Shown here in pieces: positions 1-5,756 of a stretch of 5,960 nucleotides of DNA. Both the position numbers and the translations under genes were made by a program. Below the pieces are notes generated by a model that saw nothing but the letters and a program-made list of their open reading frames with translations, had not been told where the DNA came from and did not search any database. The DNA is from Methylobacterium sp. (GTDB taxonomy: Bacteria > Pseudomonadota > Alphaproteobacteria > Rhizobiales > Beijerinckiaceae): assembly GCA_020252865.1 (NCBI GenBank), contig JADCCH010000159.1, forward strand, positions 1-5,960, read 5' to 3'. How positions within the stretch are numbered: the first letter of the stretch is position 1; every line of letters begins with the position of its first letter.

Positions 1-781
1 CGCCTCGGCTTACGGCATCGCGGTGACCGGCGCGATGCTCGCGGATACCGCCTTGTTCTTCATCGTGGCGCGCAAGGTCTGGAACTGGAAAACATGGCAG
101 GTGCTGGGCCTCGGCATCCCCTTTCTGATGGTCGATCTCGTCTTCTTCGGCGCGAATTGCCTCAAGATCCCGGAAGGCGCCTATATGCCGCTGCTTTTCG
201 GCGCGGTGCTCATCACCATGATGTGGACCTGGGTGCGCGGCACGAAGATTGTCTACGACAAGGCGCGGCGCGATTCCGTGCCGCTGACCGATCTCATCAA
301 GATGCTCGAGAAATCGAAGCCGGTGCGTGTCGCAGGCACGGCCGTGTTCCTCACGAGCGATCCCGAGGTCGCGCCGGGAGCGATGCTGCACAACCTCAAG
401 CACAACAAGGTGCTTCACAAGCGCAATATCGTGCTGACCATCAAGACCGCCGACACACCGCGCGTGCCGGATGCCGAAAAGCTCGAGATCAACGAACTCA
501 GCGAGGATGTGAAAGCCATCATCGTTCGTGTGGGCTACATGGAGACACCGCGCGTGCCGCATTTCCTGGCGCTGGCGCGACGACGCGGACTCGATTTCGA
601 CATCATGCAGACGTCGTTCTTCCTCTCGCGGCGCTCAATCAAGGCTGCTGCCTCCTCCGGCATGCCGCTCTGGCAGGACAACCTCTTCATCTTCCTCTCC
701 CGCATGGCCGCGAACGCCACGGACTTCTTCCACATCCCCACCGGGCGCGTGGTGGAAATGGGGGCGCAGGTGACGGTGTGA
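1..781 (+). CDS. kup: Kup-type low-affinity potassium transporter, C-terminal part (5' end outside window)
   Basis: Potassium uptake protein of the Kup/HAK/KT family, an inner-membrane K+ symporter. The reading frame is open from base 2 and 259 codons are visible, roughly the last 40% of a protein usually about 620-630 residues long. Visible residues 1-80 hold the last membrane segments (about 7-24, 34-52 and 60-78), beginning with AYGIAVTGAMLADT and followed by DLVFFGANCLKIPEGAYMPLLFG, both typical of Kup. The rest is the cytoplasmic domain, with the family signatures GTAVFLTSDP and HNLKHNKVLHKRN. The tail (NATDFFHIPTGRVVEMG) closely matches the normal Kup C-terminus, so the 3' end is intact. 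The stop TGA is at 779-781. No convincing intrinsic terminator follows, so read-through into the ureohydrolase gene is possible. Family assignment is secure; the physiological link to downstream genes is unknown. Confidence 0.95.
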   Translation, partial: ASAYGIAVTGAMLADTALFFIVARKVWNWKTWQVLGLGIPFLMVDLVFFGANCLKIPEGAYMPLLFGAVLITMMWTWVRGTKIVYDKARRDSVPLTDLIKMLEKSKPVRVAGTAVFLTSDPEVAPGAMLHNLKHNKVLHKRNIVLTIKTADTPRVPDAEKLEINELSEDVKAIIVRVGYMETPRVPHFLALARRRGLDFDIMQTSFFLSRRSIKAAASSGMPLWQDNLFIFLSRMAANATDFFHIPTGRVVEMGAQVTV

Positions 782-795
782 CGGCGTTCTGCGCG

Positions 796-824
796 TTGCC
801 AGCGCCATATGGCGTTGATAGCTT
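796..824 (+). promoter_or_regulatory. Palindrome in the kup-ureohydrolase gap, possible promoter with operator
   Basis: CGCCATATGGCG at 803-814 is a perfect 12-bp palindrome. It extends to CAGCGCCATATGGCGTTG (800-817) with one mismatched pair, which would be a G-U wobble in RNA. TTGCCA (796-801) matches the -35 consensus at five of six positions, and a weak -10-like TAGCTT lies 17 bp downstream (819-824). If this is the promoter, the palindrome sits in the spacer, a common operator position. As RNA it folds to a 7-bp stem with an AUAU loop, but no U-tract follows, so it is not a good terminator. The palindrome is seen; any function is inferred. Confidence 0.3.
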
Positions 825-845
825 CCCGAATTGGGGTCGATGATC

Positions 846-850
846 GAGGA
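846..850 (+). promoter_or_regulatory. Ribosome binding site choosing the ureohydrolase start
   Basis: GAGGA lies seven bases before the ATG at 858. The upstream in-frame candidates (TTG at 831, ATG at 840) have no comparable purine-rich site, so 858 is preferred. Confidence 0.7.
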
Positions 851-857
851 ATTCAGC

Positions 858-1901
858 ATGACAAACGACGATCTGGAGCGCTGGCGCGCGAAATTCGGCG
901 CGGCATCCGCCGGTGATGTGCAGGACCCCAATTTCCGCAAGGTCGTGGATCTGCTCTTCGAGGACAAGGATCGCCGTTCCAAGCCCTATGGGGGCATCTC
1001 GACCTTCCTCGATGCGCCGATGCGGCTGGACGCGCCAGAGAAGGGGGATTTCGCAGGCATCGATATCCCGCTCGTCGGCGTGCCGATGGATCTCGGCGTC
1101 ACGCATCGCCCCGGTTCGCGGCTCGGCCCGCGGGCGGTCCGGCAGGTGGAGCGCATCGGCCCTTATCATCATGTCCACAAGATCGTGCCGCTCGCCGAAT
1201 GCGGGGTTTTCGATATCGGCGACGTGCCGTTCCGCTCGCGCTTCAGTCTCGAGCAGAGCCATGAGGACATCGAGGCTTTCTACCATCCGCTGGTGAAGGC
1301 GGGCTGCCGCCCCGTCTCGGTCGGGGGTGACCATTCGATGACCCTGCCGATCCTGAAGGCGATCGGCGCGAAACGGCCAGTGGGCATGCTGCATATCGAT
1401 GCGCATTGCGATACCAGCGGGCCCTATGAGGGCACGCGTTTCCACCATGGCGGGCCCTTCCGCGAGGCGGTCCTGACCGGCGTGCTCGACCCGAAACGGG
1501 TGATCCAGATCGGCATCCGCGGCAATGCCGAGTATCTGTGGGAATTCTCCTACGAGACCGGCATGACCGTGATCCATGCCGAGGAATTTCATCGGATCGG
1601 AGTGGAAGAGACCATCCGCCGTGCCCTGGCGGTGCTGGGTGATGGGCCGACTTACGTATCGCTCGACATCGACAGCCTCGACCCCGCTTTCGCGCCGGGC
1701 ACGGGCACGCCGGAGATCGGCGGGCTCTCCTCGCGCGAGGCGATGGCTTTGCTGCGCGGGGTGGCGGGGCTCGATATCGTCGGTGGCGATGTGGTGGAGG
1801 TCGCCCCGCAATATGATGCGACGACCAACACCGCGCAAGCCGGCGCGCAGATGCTCTTCGAGATCGTGAGCCTCGTGACCCTCGCCCTCAAGCGGGGCTG
1901 A
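858..1901 (+). CDS. Ureohydrolase of the arginase/agmatinase superfamily (guanidino-compound amidinohydrolase)
   Basis: A 347-residue cytoplasmic metallohydrolase expected to split a guanidino compound into an amine and urea. All binuclear metal ligands of the superfamily are visible: H159 in GGDHS, D181/H183/D185 in DAHCD, and D270/D272 in SLDIDSLDP, followed by FAPGTGTPE. H197 (HHGGPF) aligns with the catalytic-site histidine of SpeB (DHGTMF), and E313 in DVVEVAP is also present. An N-terminal extension of roughly 40 residues relative to E. coli SpeB contains PYGGISTFLDAP. The C-terminal motif PQYDATTNTAQ resembles the PPYDTTGNT form of guanidinobutyrase/guanidinopropionase more than the YDHAEIT form of agmatinase. 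Substrate is therefore more likely a guanidino acid or related compound than agmatine, but this is motif-level inference; arginine, agmatine and guanidine are not excluded. The gene lies 76 bp after kup and converges on the LysR gene. Family certain, substrate open. Confidence 0.93.
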   Translation: MTNDDLERWRAKFGAASAGDVQDPNFRKVVDLLFEDKDRRSKPYGGISTFLDAPMRLDAPEKGDFAGIDIPLVGVPMDLGVTHRPGSRLGPRAVRQVERIGPYHHVHKIVPLAECGVFDIGDVPFRSRFSLEQSHEDIEAFYHPLVKAGCRPVSVGGDHSMTLPILKAIGAKRPVGMLHIDAHCDTSGPYEGTRFHHGGPFREAVLTGVLDPKRVIQIGIRGNAEYLWEFSYETGMTVIHAEEFHRIGVEETIRRALAVLGDGPTYVSLDIDSLDPAFAPGTGTPEIGGLSSREAMALLRGVAGLDIVGGDVVEVAPQYDATTNTAQAGAQMLFEIVSLVTLALKRG

Positions 1902-2858
1902 TCAGATGTTGCGCAGGGCGGTGGTATAGCCGTCCTCGTCCTGATTCTGCCGCACGAAGTCGATGAACCGTCGCGCCACGGGCGTCGGGGGCGTCATGGC
2001 CGGCAGCAGGAAGGATGTCTCGTAGGGGATGGCCGGGCGGAAGGGGCGGAAACCGATATCGGGGTCGCCGCGGAAAGAGATCGGGAAGGGGTTCGCGATC
2101 GACAGGCCGGCGCCCGCGCGCACGAAATCATAGGCGGCGGCGGAGGTCGAGACTTCGATCAGGATGCGCGGGGTGACATTCGCCCCGAGGAACAGGCGGT
2201 CGAGCGTGATGCGCGAGGGAAACCGCCGCACCAGCGCGATCAGCGGCACGTCATCGAAATCCTTCGGCTCGAACACCTCTTGGTCGTAAAGTGGTGACGA
2301 TTTCAGCATCATCACATGCGCCTCGCCGAGCCGGAACGGGATGAAGCGCACGCCGGCATGGTTCGCCCCGCCATCGATCAGCCCGAGATCGGTATCCCCG
2401 TCCGCGACCTTCGTGGTGACATCGATCCCCGAGCCGATCTCGAGATGAACCCGCAGATTGTTTTCCTTCACCGAAAAGCGCGCGAGCATGCTGTTGAGGA
2501 AGTGATGCGCGAGGGTGGGCGGGCAGGCAATCCGGAGATTCGCCTCCTGGTCGACCGGCCGCCAGCGCGCGCGTTCGAGTCGCTCCAGCGTCTGGAAGAT
2601 CGGCTCGGCCTCCTTTTGGAGCGCCAGCGCCTCCGCCGTTGCGAGCAGACGCCCGCCTTCGCGCCGGAAGAGCACGAGGCCGGTGCGCTCCTCGAGCTGC
2701 GCGATGGCCCGGGAGACGGCCGGCTGGGAAATGTTGAGTTTCGCGGCGGCGGCCGTGGTCTTGCCGAGGGTGATCAGCGCCCGCAGGATTTCCAGCTCGC
2801 GTAGCGAGGGGCGACGCGATTCTTCCGGTTCGAAATCGAGGTTTTTCGGTTCTGGCAT
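1902..2858 (-). CDS. LysR-family transcriptional regulator
   Basis: A 318-residue LysR-type regulator. Residues 18-77 form the winged helix-turn-helix (LRELEILRALITLGKTTAAA, then LNISQPAVSRAIAQLEERTG and LVLFRREGGRL). After the linker helix (about 78-100), residues 106-305 form the periplasmic-binding-protein-like effector domain, with LRIACPPTLAHHFL, a DLGLIDGG segment and the late VRAGAGLSIANPFP motif. An N-terminal leader of about 17 residues precedes the DNA-binding domain. The ATG at 2858-2856 is the only standard start in that leader. It lacks a Shine-Dalgarno site: the preceding bases on the coding strand read CCCGCATTCTCACT, so translation may be inefficient or leaderless-like. It is transcribed divergently from the importer genes, suggesting that it controls them and itself through the shared 197-bp region, probably with a small-molecule co-inducer. 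The effector is unknown; a guanidino compound is a guess from context. Confidence 0.95.
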   Translation of the reverse strand: MPEPKNLDFEPEESRRPSLRELEILRALITLGKTTAAAAKLNISQPAVSRAIAQLEERTGLVLFRREGGRLLATAEALALQKEAEPIFQTLERLERARWRPVDQEANLRIACPPTLAHHFLNSMLARFSVKENNLRVHLEIGSGIDVTTKVADGDTDLGLIDGGANHAGVRFIPFRLGEAHVMMLKSSPLYDQEVFEPKDFDDVPLIALVRRFPSRITLDRLFLGANVTPRILIEVSTSAAAYDFVRAGAGLSIANPFPISFRGDPDIGFRPFRPAIPYETSFLLPAMTPPTPVARRFIDFVRQNQDEDGYTTALRNI

Positions 2859-2872
2859 AGTGAGAATGCGGG

Positions 2873-2925
2873 TTGGTTATATAATTTTCTGTGACAATAA
2901 CTCATCAGAATAGTAGCGTCACCTC
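2873..2925. promoter_or_regulatory. Divergent promoter core with candidate LysR box
   Basis: An AT-rich island in otherwise GC-rich DNA between the divergent LysR and binding-protein genes. ATTTTCTGTGACAAT (2884-2898) is an imperfect palindrome of the LysR T-N11-A type, with five of seven arm pairs matching. On the + strand TATAAT (2880-2885) is an exact -10 hexamer, but no good -35 lies 16-18 bp upstream, as expected of an activator-dependent promoter. On the - strand TATAAC (2881-2876) could be the -10 for the regulator gene, about 17 bases before its ATG. Other short inverted repeats overlap here: GTTAT/ATAAC (2876-2880, 2897-2901), TTCTG/CAGAA (2887-2891, 2906-2910) and GTGAC/GTCAC (2891-2895, 2918-2922). 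The actual operator and start sites are inferred. Confidence 0.5.
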
Positions 2926-2946
2926 ATGACCATTTGCCGGAAGAGG

Positions 2947-2987
2947 GTCGCGGAAATCAGCGTTCAGGGCGCTGGCTTTTTCCGCAC
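2947..2987 (+). promoter_or_regulatory. Two-tier stem-loop in the importer leader, terminator-like (possible attenuator)
   Basis: The outer stem GCGGAAA (2950-2956) pairs perfectly with TTTCCGC (2979-2985). Two more pairs (2947-2948 with 2986-2987) are possible past a bulged C. The inner stem CAGCG (2958-2962) pairs with CGCTG (2970-2974) around TTCAGGG. A run of five T (2977-2981) directly follows the inner stem after GC. The inner hairpin plus T-run resembles a short intrinsic terminator, while the outer stem draws three of the Ts into pairing. If transcription starts near 2892, this lies in the 5' untranslated leader of the binding-protein mRNA, where it could attenuate or protect. No known riboswitch class is recognised. 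Pairing is seen; function is inferred. Confidence 0.4.
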
Positions 2988-2998
2988 GCCTTGTCAGA

Positions 2999-3014
2999 CT
3001 GGAAACAATTCCAG
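2999..3014 (+). repeat. Hyphenated palindrome CTGGAA-ACAA-TTCCAG in the importer leader
   Basis: Six perfectly complementary bases on each side of a 4-base centre, 41 bp before the binding-protein ATG. It could be a second operator or a small RNA hairpin. It is downstream of the stem-loop at 2947-2987 and upstream of the Shine-Dalgarno site (3044-3051), which it does not cover. Confidence 0.35.
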
Positions 3015-3055
3015 CGACGGCGGAAGAGCGGTCTGGAGAAAACAGGGAGAGTACC

Positions 3056-4648
3056 ATGACGATCACACGACGCAGCCTCGCCCTCGTCGGCGCGCTGCTG
3101 GCCGGGTTCGCCAGCATGCCGCTGAGCGCAGCGGCGGCGCAGGAGCTGAAGATCGGCCTCGCCGCGGAGCCGAGTTCGGCGGATCCGCATTTCCACAATC
3201 TCACGCCCAACAACCAGGTCGCGCGACACATCTTCGAGACGCTGATTTCGCAGGACGAATTCCAGCGCCTCGGTGTCGGGCTCGCGCAGAGCTGGAAGAT
3301 CGTCGATGATCTCACCTGGGAATTCGCGCTGCGCCCGGACGTGAAGTTCCATGACGGTTCGCCGTTCACCGTCGATGACGTGATCTTCTCGTTCAACCGC
3401 GTGCCGAATGTGCCGAAATCGCCGGCGCCGAAAACCTCCTTCGTGCGCGGCAAGACGCTCGAAAAGGTCAATGACCTCACCTTGCGCATCAGGACCGCGA
3501 CGCCCTATCCGCTGATGCTGAACGACCTCGCCAATATCGAGATCATGTCGGCGAAGGCGGCGGCCAATGCCACGACCGAAGATCTCAATGCCGGCAAGGG
3601 CACCGTGGGCACCGGCCCCTACCAGTTCGTCGAGTTCGTGCCGGGCGATCGCTTCGTGCTGAAGCGCAATGACAGCCACTGGGCCGGCAAGCCGAACTGG
3701 GAGCGCGTGACCTTCCGCTTCATCAAGTCCGACCCGACGCGCGTGGCCGCCCTGCTCTCGGGCGATGTCGACATGATCGAGAACGTGCCTTCGGCCGACG
3801 TGGCCCGTCTCAGGACGGATAACCGCGTCGCGGTGACCAGCGCGCTGTCGAACCGCCTGATCTACCTGCACATGGACCGCCTGCGGGACGATACGCCCTT
3901 CGCCAAGGCGAAGGATGGCAGCGCGATCAGGAACCCGTTCAACGACCTCAAGGTGCGCCAGGCCCTCTCGATGGCGCTGAACCGGCAGGCGATCGTCGAT
4001 CGGATCATGGAAGGGGAGGCGGTTGTCGCGAGCCAGCTGCTGCCGGACATCTACGAGGGCACGTCGCGGAACCTGAAGCCGGTGCCCTATAATGTGGATG
4101 GCGCGCGCAAGCTGCTGGCCGAGGCCGGCCTGCCCAATGGTTTCAGCCTCACCATCCATGGCCCGAACGGCCGCTACCCGAATGACACCAAGGTGATCGA
4201 GGCCGTGGCGCAGATGTTCACCCGCGTCGGGATTGAAACCAGGGTCGAGACGCTGCCGCCGGCGGTGTTCTTCTCCCGCGCTTCCACCGGTGGACCAAAC
4301 CGCACGCCGGAATTCTCGATGATCCTCGCGGGCTGGAGCGCCGGCACGGGCGAGGTTTCGGGCAGCCTCGGCCCGCTGCTGGGCACCTTCGACGCGCAGG
4401 CGGGGATCGGCTCGGCCAATCGCGGCCGCTATTCGAACCCGAAGGTCGACGAGCTTCTCAGGAAGGCCCTGTCGACCGTGAATGACAGCGAGCGTGCGAA
4501 GCTCCTCGCGGAGGGCACGGAAGTCGCGATCAACGATGTCGGCCTCATCCCGATCTACTACAACAAGAACACCTGGGCGGCACGCAGTGGCCTGAAGGTT
4601 CTGGGCCGGACCGACGAGTACACCCTCGCAATGTCGGTCACGCGCTGA
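3056..4648 (+). CDS. ABC transporter periplasmic substrate-binding protein, peptide/nickel/opine family (SBP_bac_5)
   Basis: A 530-residue cluster-C binding protein that would capture a solute in the periplasm and deliver it to the downstream DppB/DppC-like permeases. Residues 1-28 are a signal peptide with TRRSLAL before the hydrophobic core (Tat-like, though Sec export is also possible) and a likely cut at AAA-A28|QE. Family hallmarks: GLAQSWKIVDDLTWEFALR with VKFHDGSPFTVDDVIFSF (75-113), GTGPYQF (185-191), VRQALSMALNRQAIVDRI (300-317) and the ARKLLAEAGLPNGF segment (350-363). It lacks a lipobox. The late segment AGWSAGTGEVSGSL (425-438) stands where DppA-like proteins have GW-GD with an aspartate that holds the peptide amino group. 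That aspartate is absent, so a simple dipeptide ligand is doubtful. A strong Shine-Dalgarno (AGGGAGAG, 3044-3051) supports this start. First gene of the operon; ligand unknown. Confidence 0.93.
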   Translation: MTITRRSLALVGALLAGFASMPLSAAAAQELKIGLAAEPSSADPHFHNLTPNNQVARHIFETLISQDEFQRLGVGLAQSWKIVDDLTWEFALRPDVKFHDGSPFTVDDVIFSFNRVPNVPKSPAPKTSFVRGKTLEKVNDLTLRIRTATPYPLMLNDLANIEIMSAKAAANATTEDLNAGKGTVGTGPYQFVEFVPGDRFVLKRNDSHWAGKPNWERVTFRFIKSDPTRVAALLSGDVDMIENVPSADVARLRTDNRVAVTSALSNRLIYLHMDRLRDDTPFAKAKDGSAIRNPFNDLKVRQALSMALNRQAIVDRIMEGEAVVASQLLPDIYEGTSRNLKPVPYNVDGARKLLAEAGLPNGFSLTIHGPNGRYPNDTKVIEAVAQMFTRVGIETRVETLPPAVFFSRASTGGPNRTPEFSMILAGWSAGTGEVSGSLGPLLGTFDAQAGIGSANRGRYSNPKVDELLRKALSTVNDSERAKLLAEGTEVAINDVGLIPIYYNKNTWAARSGLKVLGRTDEYTLAMSVTR

Positions 4649-4652
4649 TCGT

Positions 4653-4685
4653 GCCGGATCTGTCCGGCGGCCCTTCCGCCGGACA
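4653..4685 (+). terminator. Intergenic hairpin with competing alternative fold between binding-protein and permease genes
   Basis: Twelve bases after the binding-protein stop, TGTCCGGCGG (4661-4670) and CCGCCGGACA (4676-4685) form a perfect 10-bp GC-rich stem with a CCCTT loop. No T-run follows, so it is a poor intrinsic terminator. It more likely blocks 3' exonuclease decay or partly attenuates, giving more binding protein than permease, as known for intercistronic hairpins in other binding-protein operons. A second hairpin, GCCGGA (4653-4658) with TCCGGC (4663-4668) and loop TCTG, uses the same bases and cannot coexist with the first. The pairing is exact; the role is inferred. Confidence 0.6.
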
Positions 4686-4702
4686 ACCTTCCATACGGGT
4701 TC

Positions 4703-4716
4703 CGCCCCTTCGGGCG
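4703..4716 (+). other. Small GC hairpin upstream of the permease gene
   Basis: CGCCC (4703-4707) and GGGCG (4712-4716) form a 5-bp stem around CTTC. With a one-base shift and a bulge, the flanking TTC (4700-4702) and GAA (4716-4718) can extend it. It lies 60 bp before the chosen permease start. It may be incidental in GC-rich DNA. Confidence 0.25.
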
Positions 4717-4763
4717 AAGTCATGCGGCTGCGCCACTCTCGTGGCGGATCGGCTTTCCATGCG

Positions 4764-4770
4764 AGGGGGG
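4764..4770 (+). promoter_or_regulatory. Ribosome binding site choosing the DppB-like permease start
   Basis: AGGGGGG sits five bases before the ATG at 4776. An upstream in-frame ATG at 4722 would add 18 residues (starting MRLRHSRGG) that lack family resemblance and has no clear site before it. Confidence 0.7.
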
Positions 4771-4775
4771 TCCTC

Positions 4776-5756
4776 ATGCTGGCTTTCATCATCCGACGTG
4801 CGGCGCAGGCCCTTTTCGTCGTGCTGGCCATGGTGGTCATCGTCTTTTTCGGCACCTATGTCGTGGGTGACCCGGTCTGGATGATGGTGCCGGGCGATGC
4901 GACGCAGGAGCAGATCGAGCAGGTGCGTCGCGAATTCGGCTTCGACAAGCCGGTTTATCTGCAGTTCCTGCTGTTCATTGGCGATGTGATGCAGGGCGAA
5001 TTCGGCCGCTCCTATGTGCATGGCGGCTCGGCGATCGGCCTCATCCTCGACCGCATGCCCGCGACACTGGAACTCGCGCTGGTGGCACTTATCCTCGCGA
5101 TCGTCATCGGTCTGCCGCTCGGCATCTTCGCCGGGCTGAGGCCGGATCATCCGGACGCGCGCACCATCATGGCGGGCTCGATCCTCGGATTCTCGCTGCC
5201 CACTTTCTGGGTGGGGCTGATGCTCATCATGTTCTTCTCGGTGATGCTCGGCTGGTTGCCTGCCACGGGTCGAGGGCCAACCACCACCGTGCTGGGCATC
5301 GAGACCTCGCTGCTCACGCTCAAGGGCTGGCAGCATATCGCGTTGCCTGCCCTGAACCTCGCGCTGCTCAAGATTTCGCTTGTCATCCGTCTCGCACGCT
5401 CGGGCACGCGGGAGGCCAGTCTGCAGGATTATGTGAAGTTCGCCCGTGCCAAGGGGCTTTCGCCGCGCCGCATCGTGGGCGTGCATATCCTGAAGAACAT
5501 CATGATCCCGATTGTGACCGTGCTCGGGCTCGAATTTGGCAGCCTCGTCGCCTTCTCGGTGGTGACCGAGACGATCTTTGCCTGGCCGGGCATGGGCAAG
5601 CTCCTGCTTGAATCGATCCAGCGGCTCGATCGTCCGCTGATCGTGGCCTATGTGATGGTTGTGGTGCTGCTCTTCGTGACGATCAACCTGATCGTGGACA
5701 TCCTCTATTCCGCGCTTGATCCGCGCGTGCGCCTCGCGGGGAAAACCAATGAGTGA
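4776..5756 (+). CDS. ABC transporter permease, DppB-like (peptide/nickel-type importer)
   Basis: A 326-residue inner-membrane permease, one half of the channel of the importer served by the upstream binding protein. The N-terminus MLAFIIRRAAQALFVVLAMVV (1-21) is the standard first membrane segment of DppB/OppB proteins, which supports this start. It is followed by a periplasmic region containing EQIEQVRREFGFDKPVYLQF (45-64) and GDVMQGEFGRSY (69-80). Further membrane segments lie at about 97-120, 132-160, 186-206, 243-265 and 288-311. The ATPase-contacting EAA loop is visible as EASLQDYVKFARAKGLSPRRIVGVHILKN (213-241). VVTETIFAWPGMGKLLLESI (262-281) and the LYSALDPRVRL tail are also classic. 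Its length is normal for the family. The gene starts 127 bp after the binding-protein stop and overlaps the next permease by 8 bp, so the two permeases are probably translationally coupled. Substrate cannot be told from the permease. Confidence 0.94.
   Translation: MLAFIIRRAAQALFVVLAMVVIVFFGTYVVGDPVWMMVPGDATQEQIEQVRREFGFDKPVYLQFLLFIGDVMQGEFGRSYVHGGSAIGLILDRMPATLELALVALILAIVIGLPLGIFAGLRPDHPDARTIMAGSILGFSLPTFWVGLMLIMFFSVMLGWLPATGRGPTTTVLGIETSLLTLKGWQHIALPALNLALLKISLVIRLARSGTREASLQDYVKFARAKGLSPRRIVGVHILKNIMIPIVTVLGLEFGSLVAFSVVTETIFAWPGMGKLLLESIQRLDRPLIVAYVMVVVLLFVTINLIVDILYSALDPRVRLAGKTNE

Noticed and set aside
800..817. Intrinsic terminator for kup
   Set aside because: A stem is possible but contains a wobble pair and is followed by no T-run.
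94..843. Alternative + frame overlapping kup
   Set aside because: Composition is rich in Arg, His and Gln without domains; the kup frame matches family motifs to its end.
831..857. Upstream TTG (831) or ATG (840) as ureohydrolase start
   Set aside because: The ATG at 858 has a well-spaced GAGGA, while the upstream options have none and would add only 6-9 unremarkable residues.
687..1838. 383-codon open frame on the - strand opposite the ureohydrolase
   Set aside because: Low-complexity Arg/His-rich translation with no domain; the + strand gene is certain.
2995..3030. Guanidine-II (mini-ykkC) riboswitch in the importer leader
   Set aside because: That class needs two hairpins with ACGR loops. 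Here one hairpin has an ACAA loop, and the nearby ACGG (3017-3020) is closed by only two base pairs.
2957..4855. Long open frame on the - strand across the entire binding-protein gene
   Set aside because: Mirror frame of a high-GC gene: the product is rich in Arg, His, Asp and Gly and has no recognisable domain, while the + strand protein is a clear SBP_bac_5 member.
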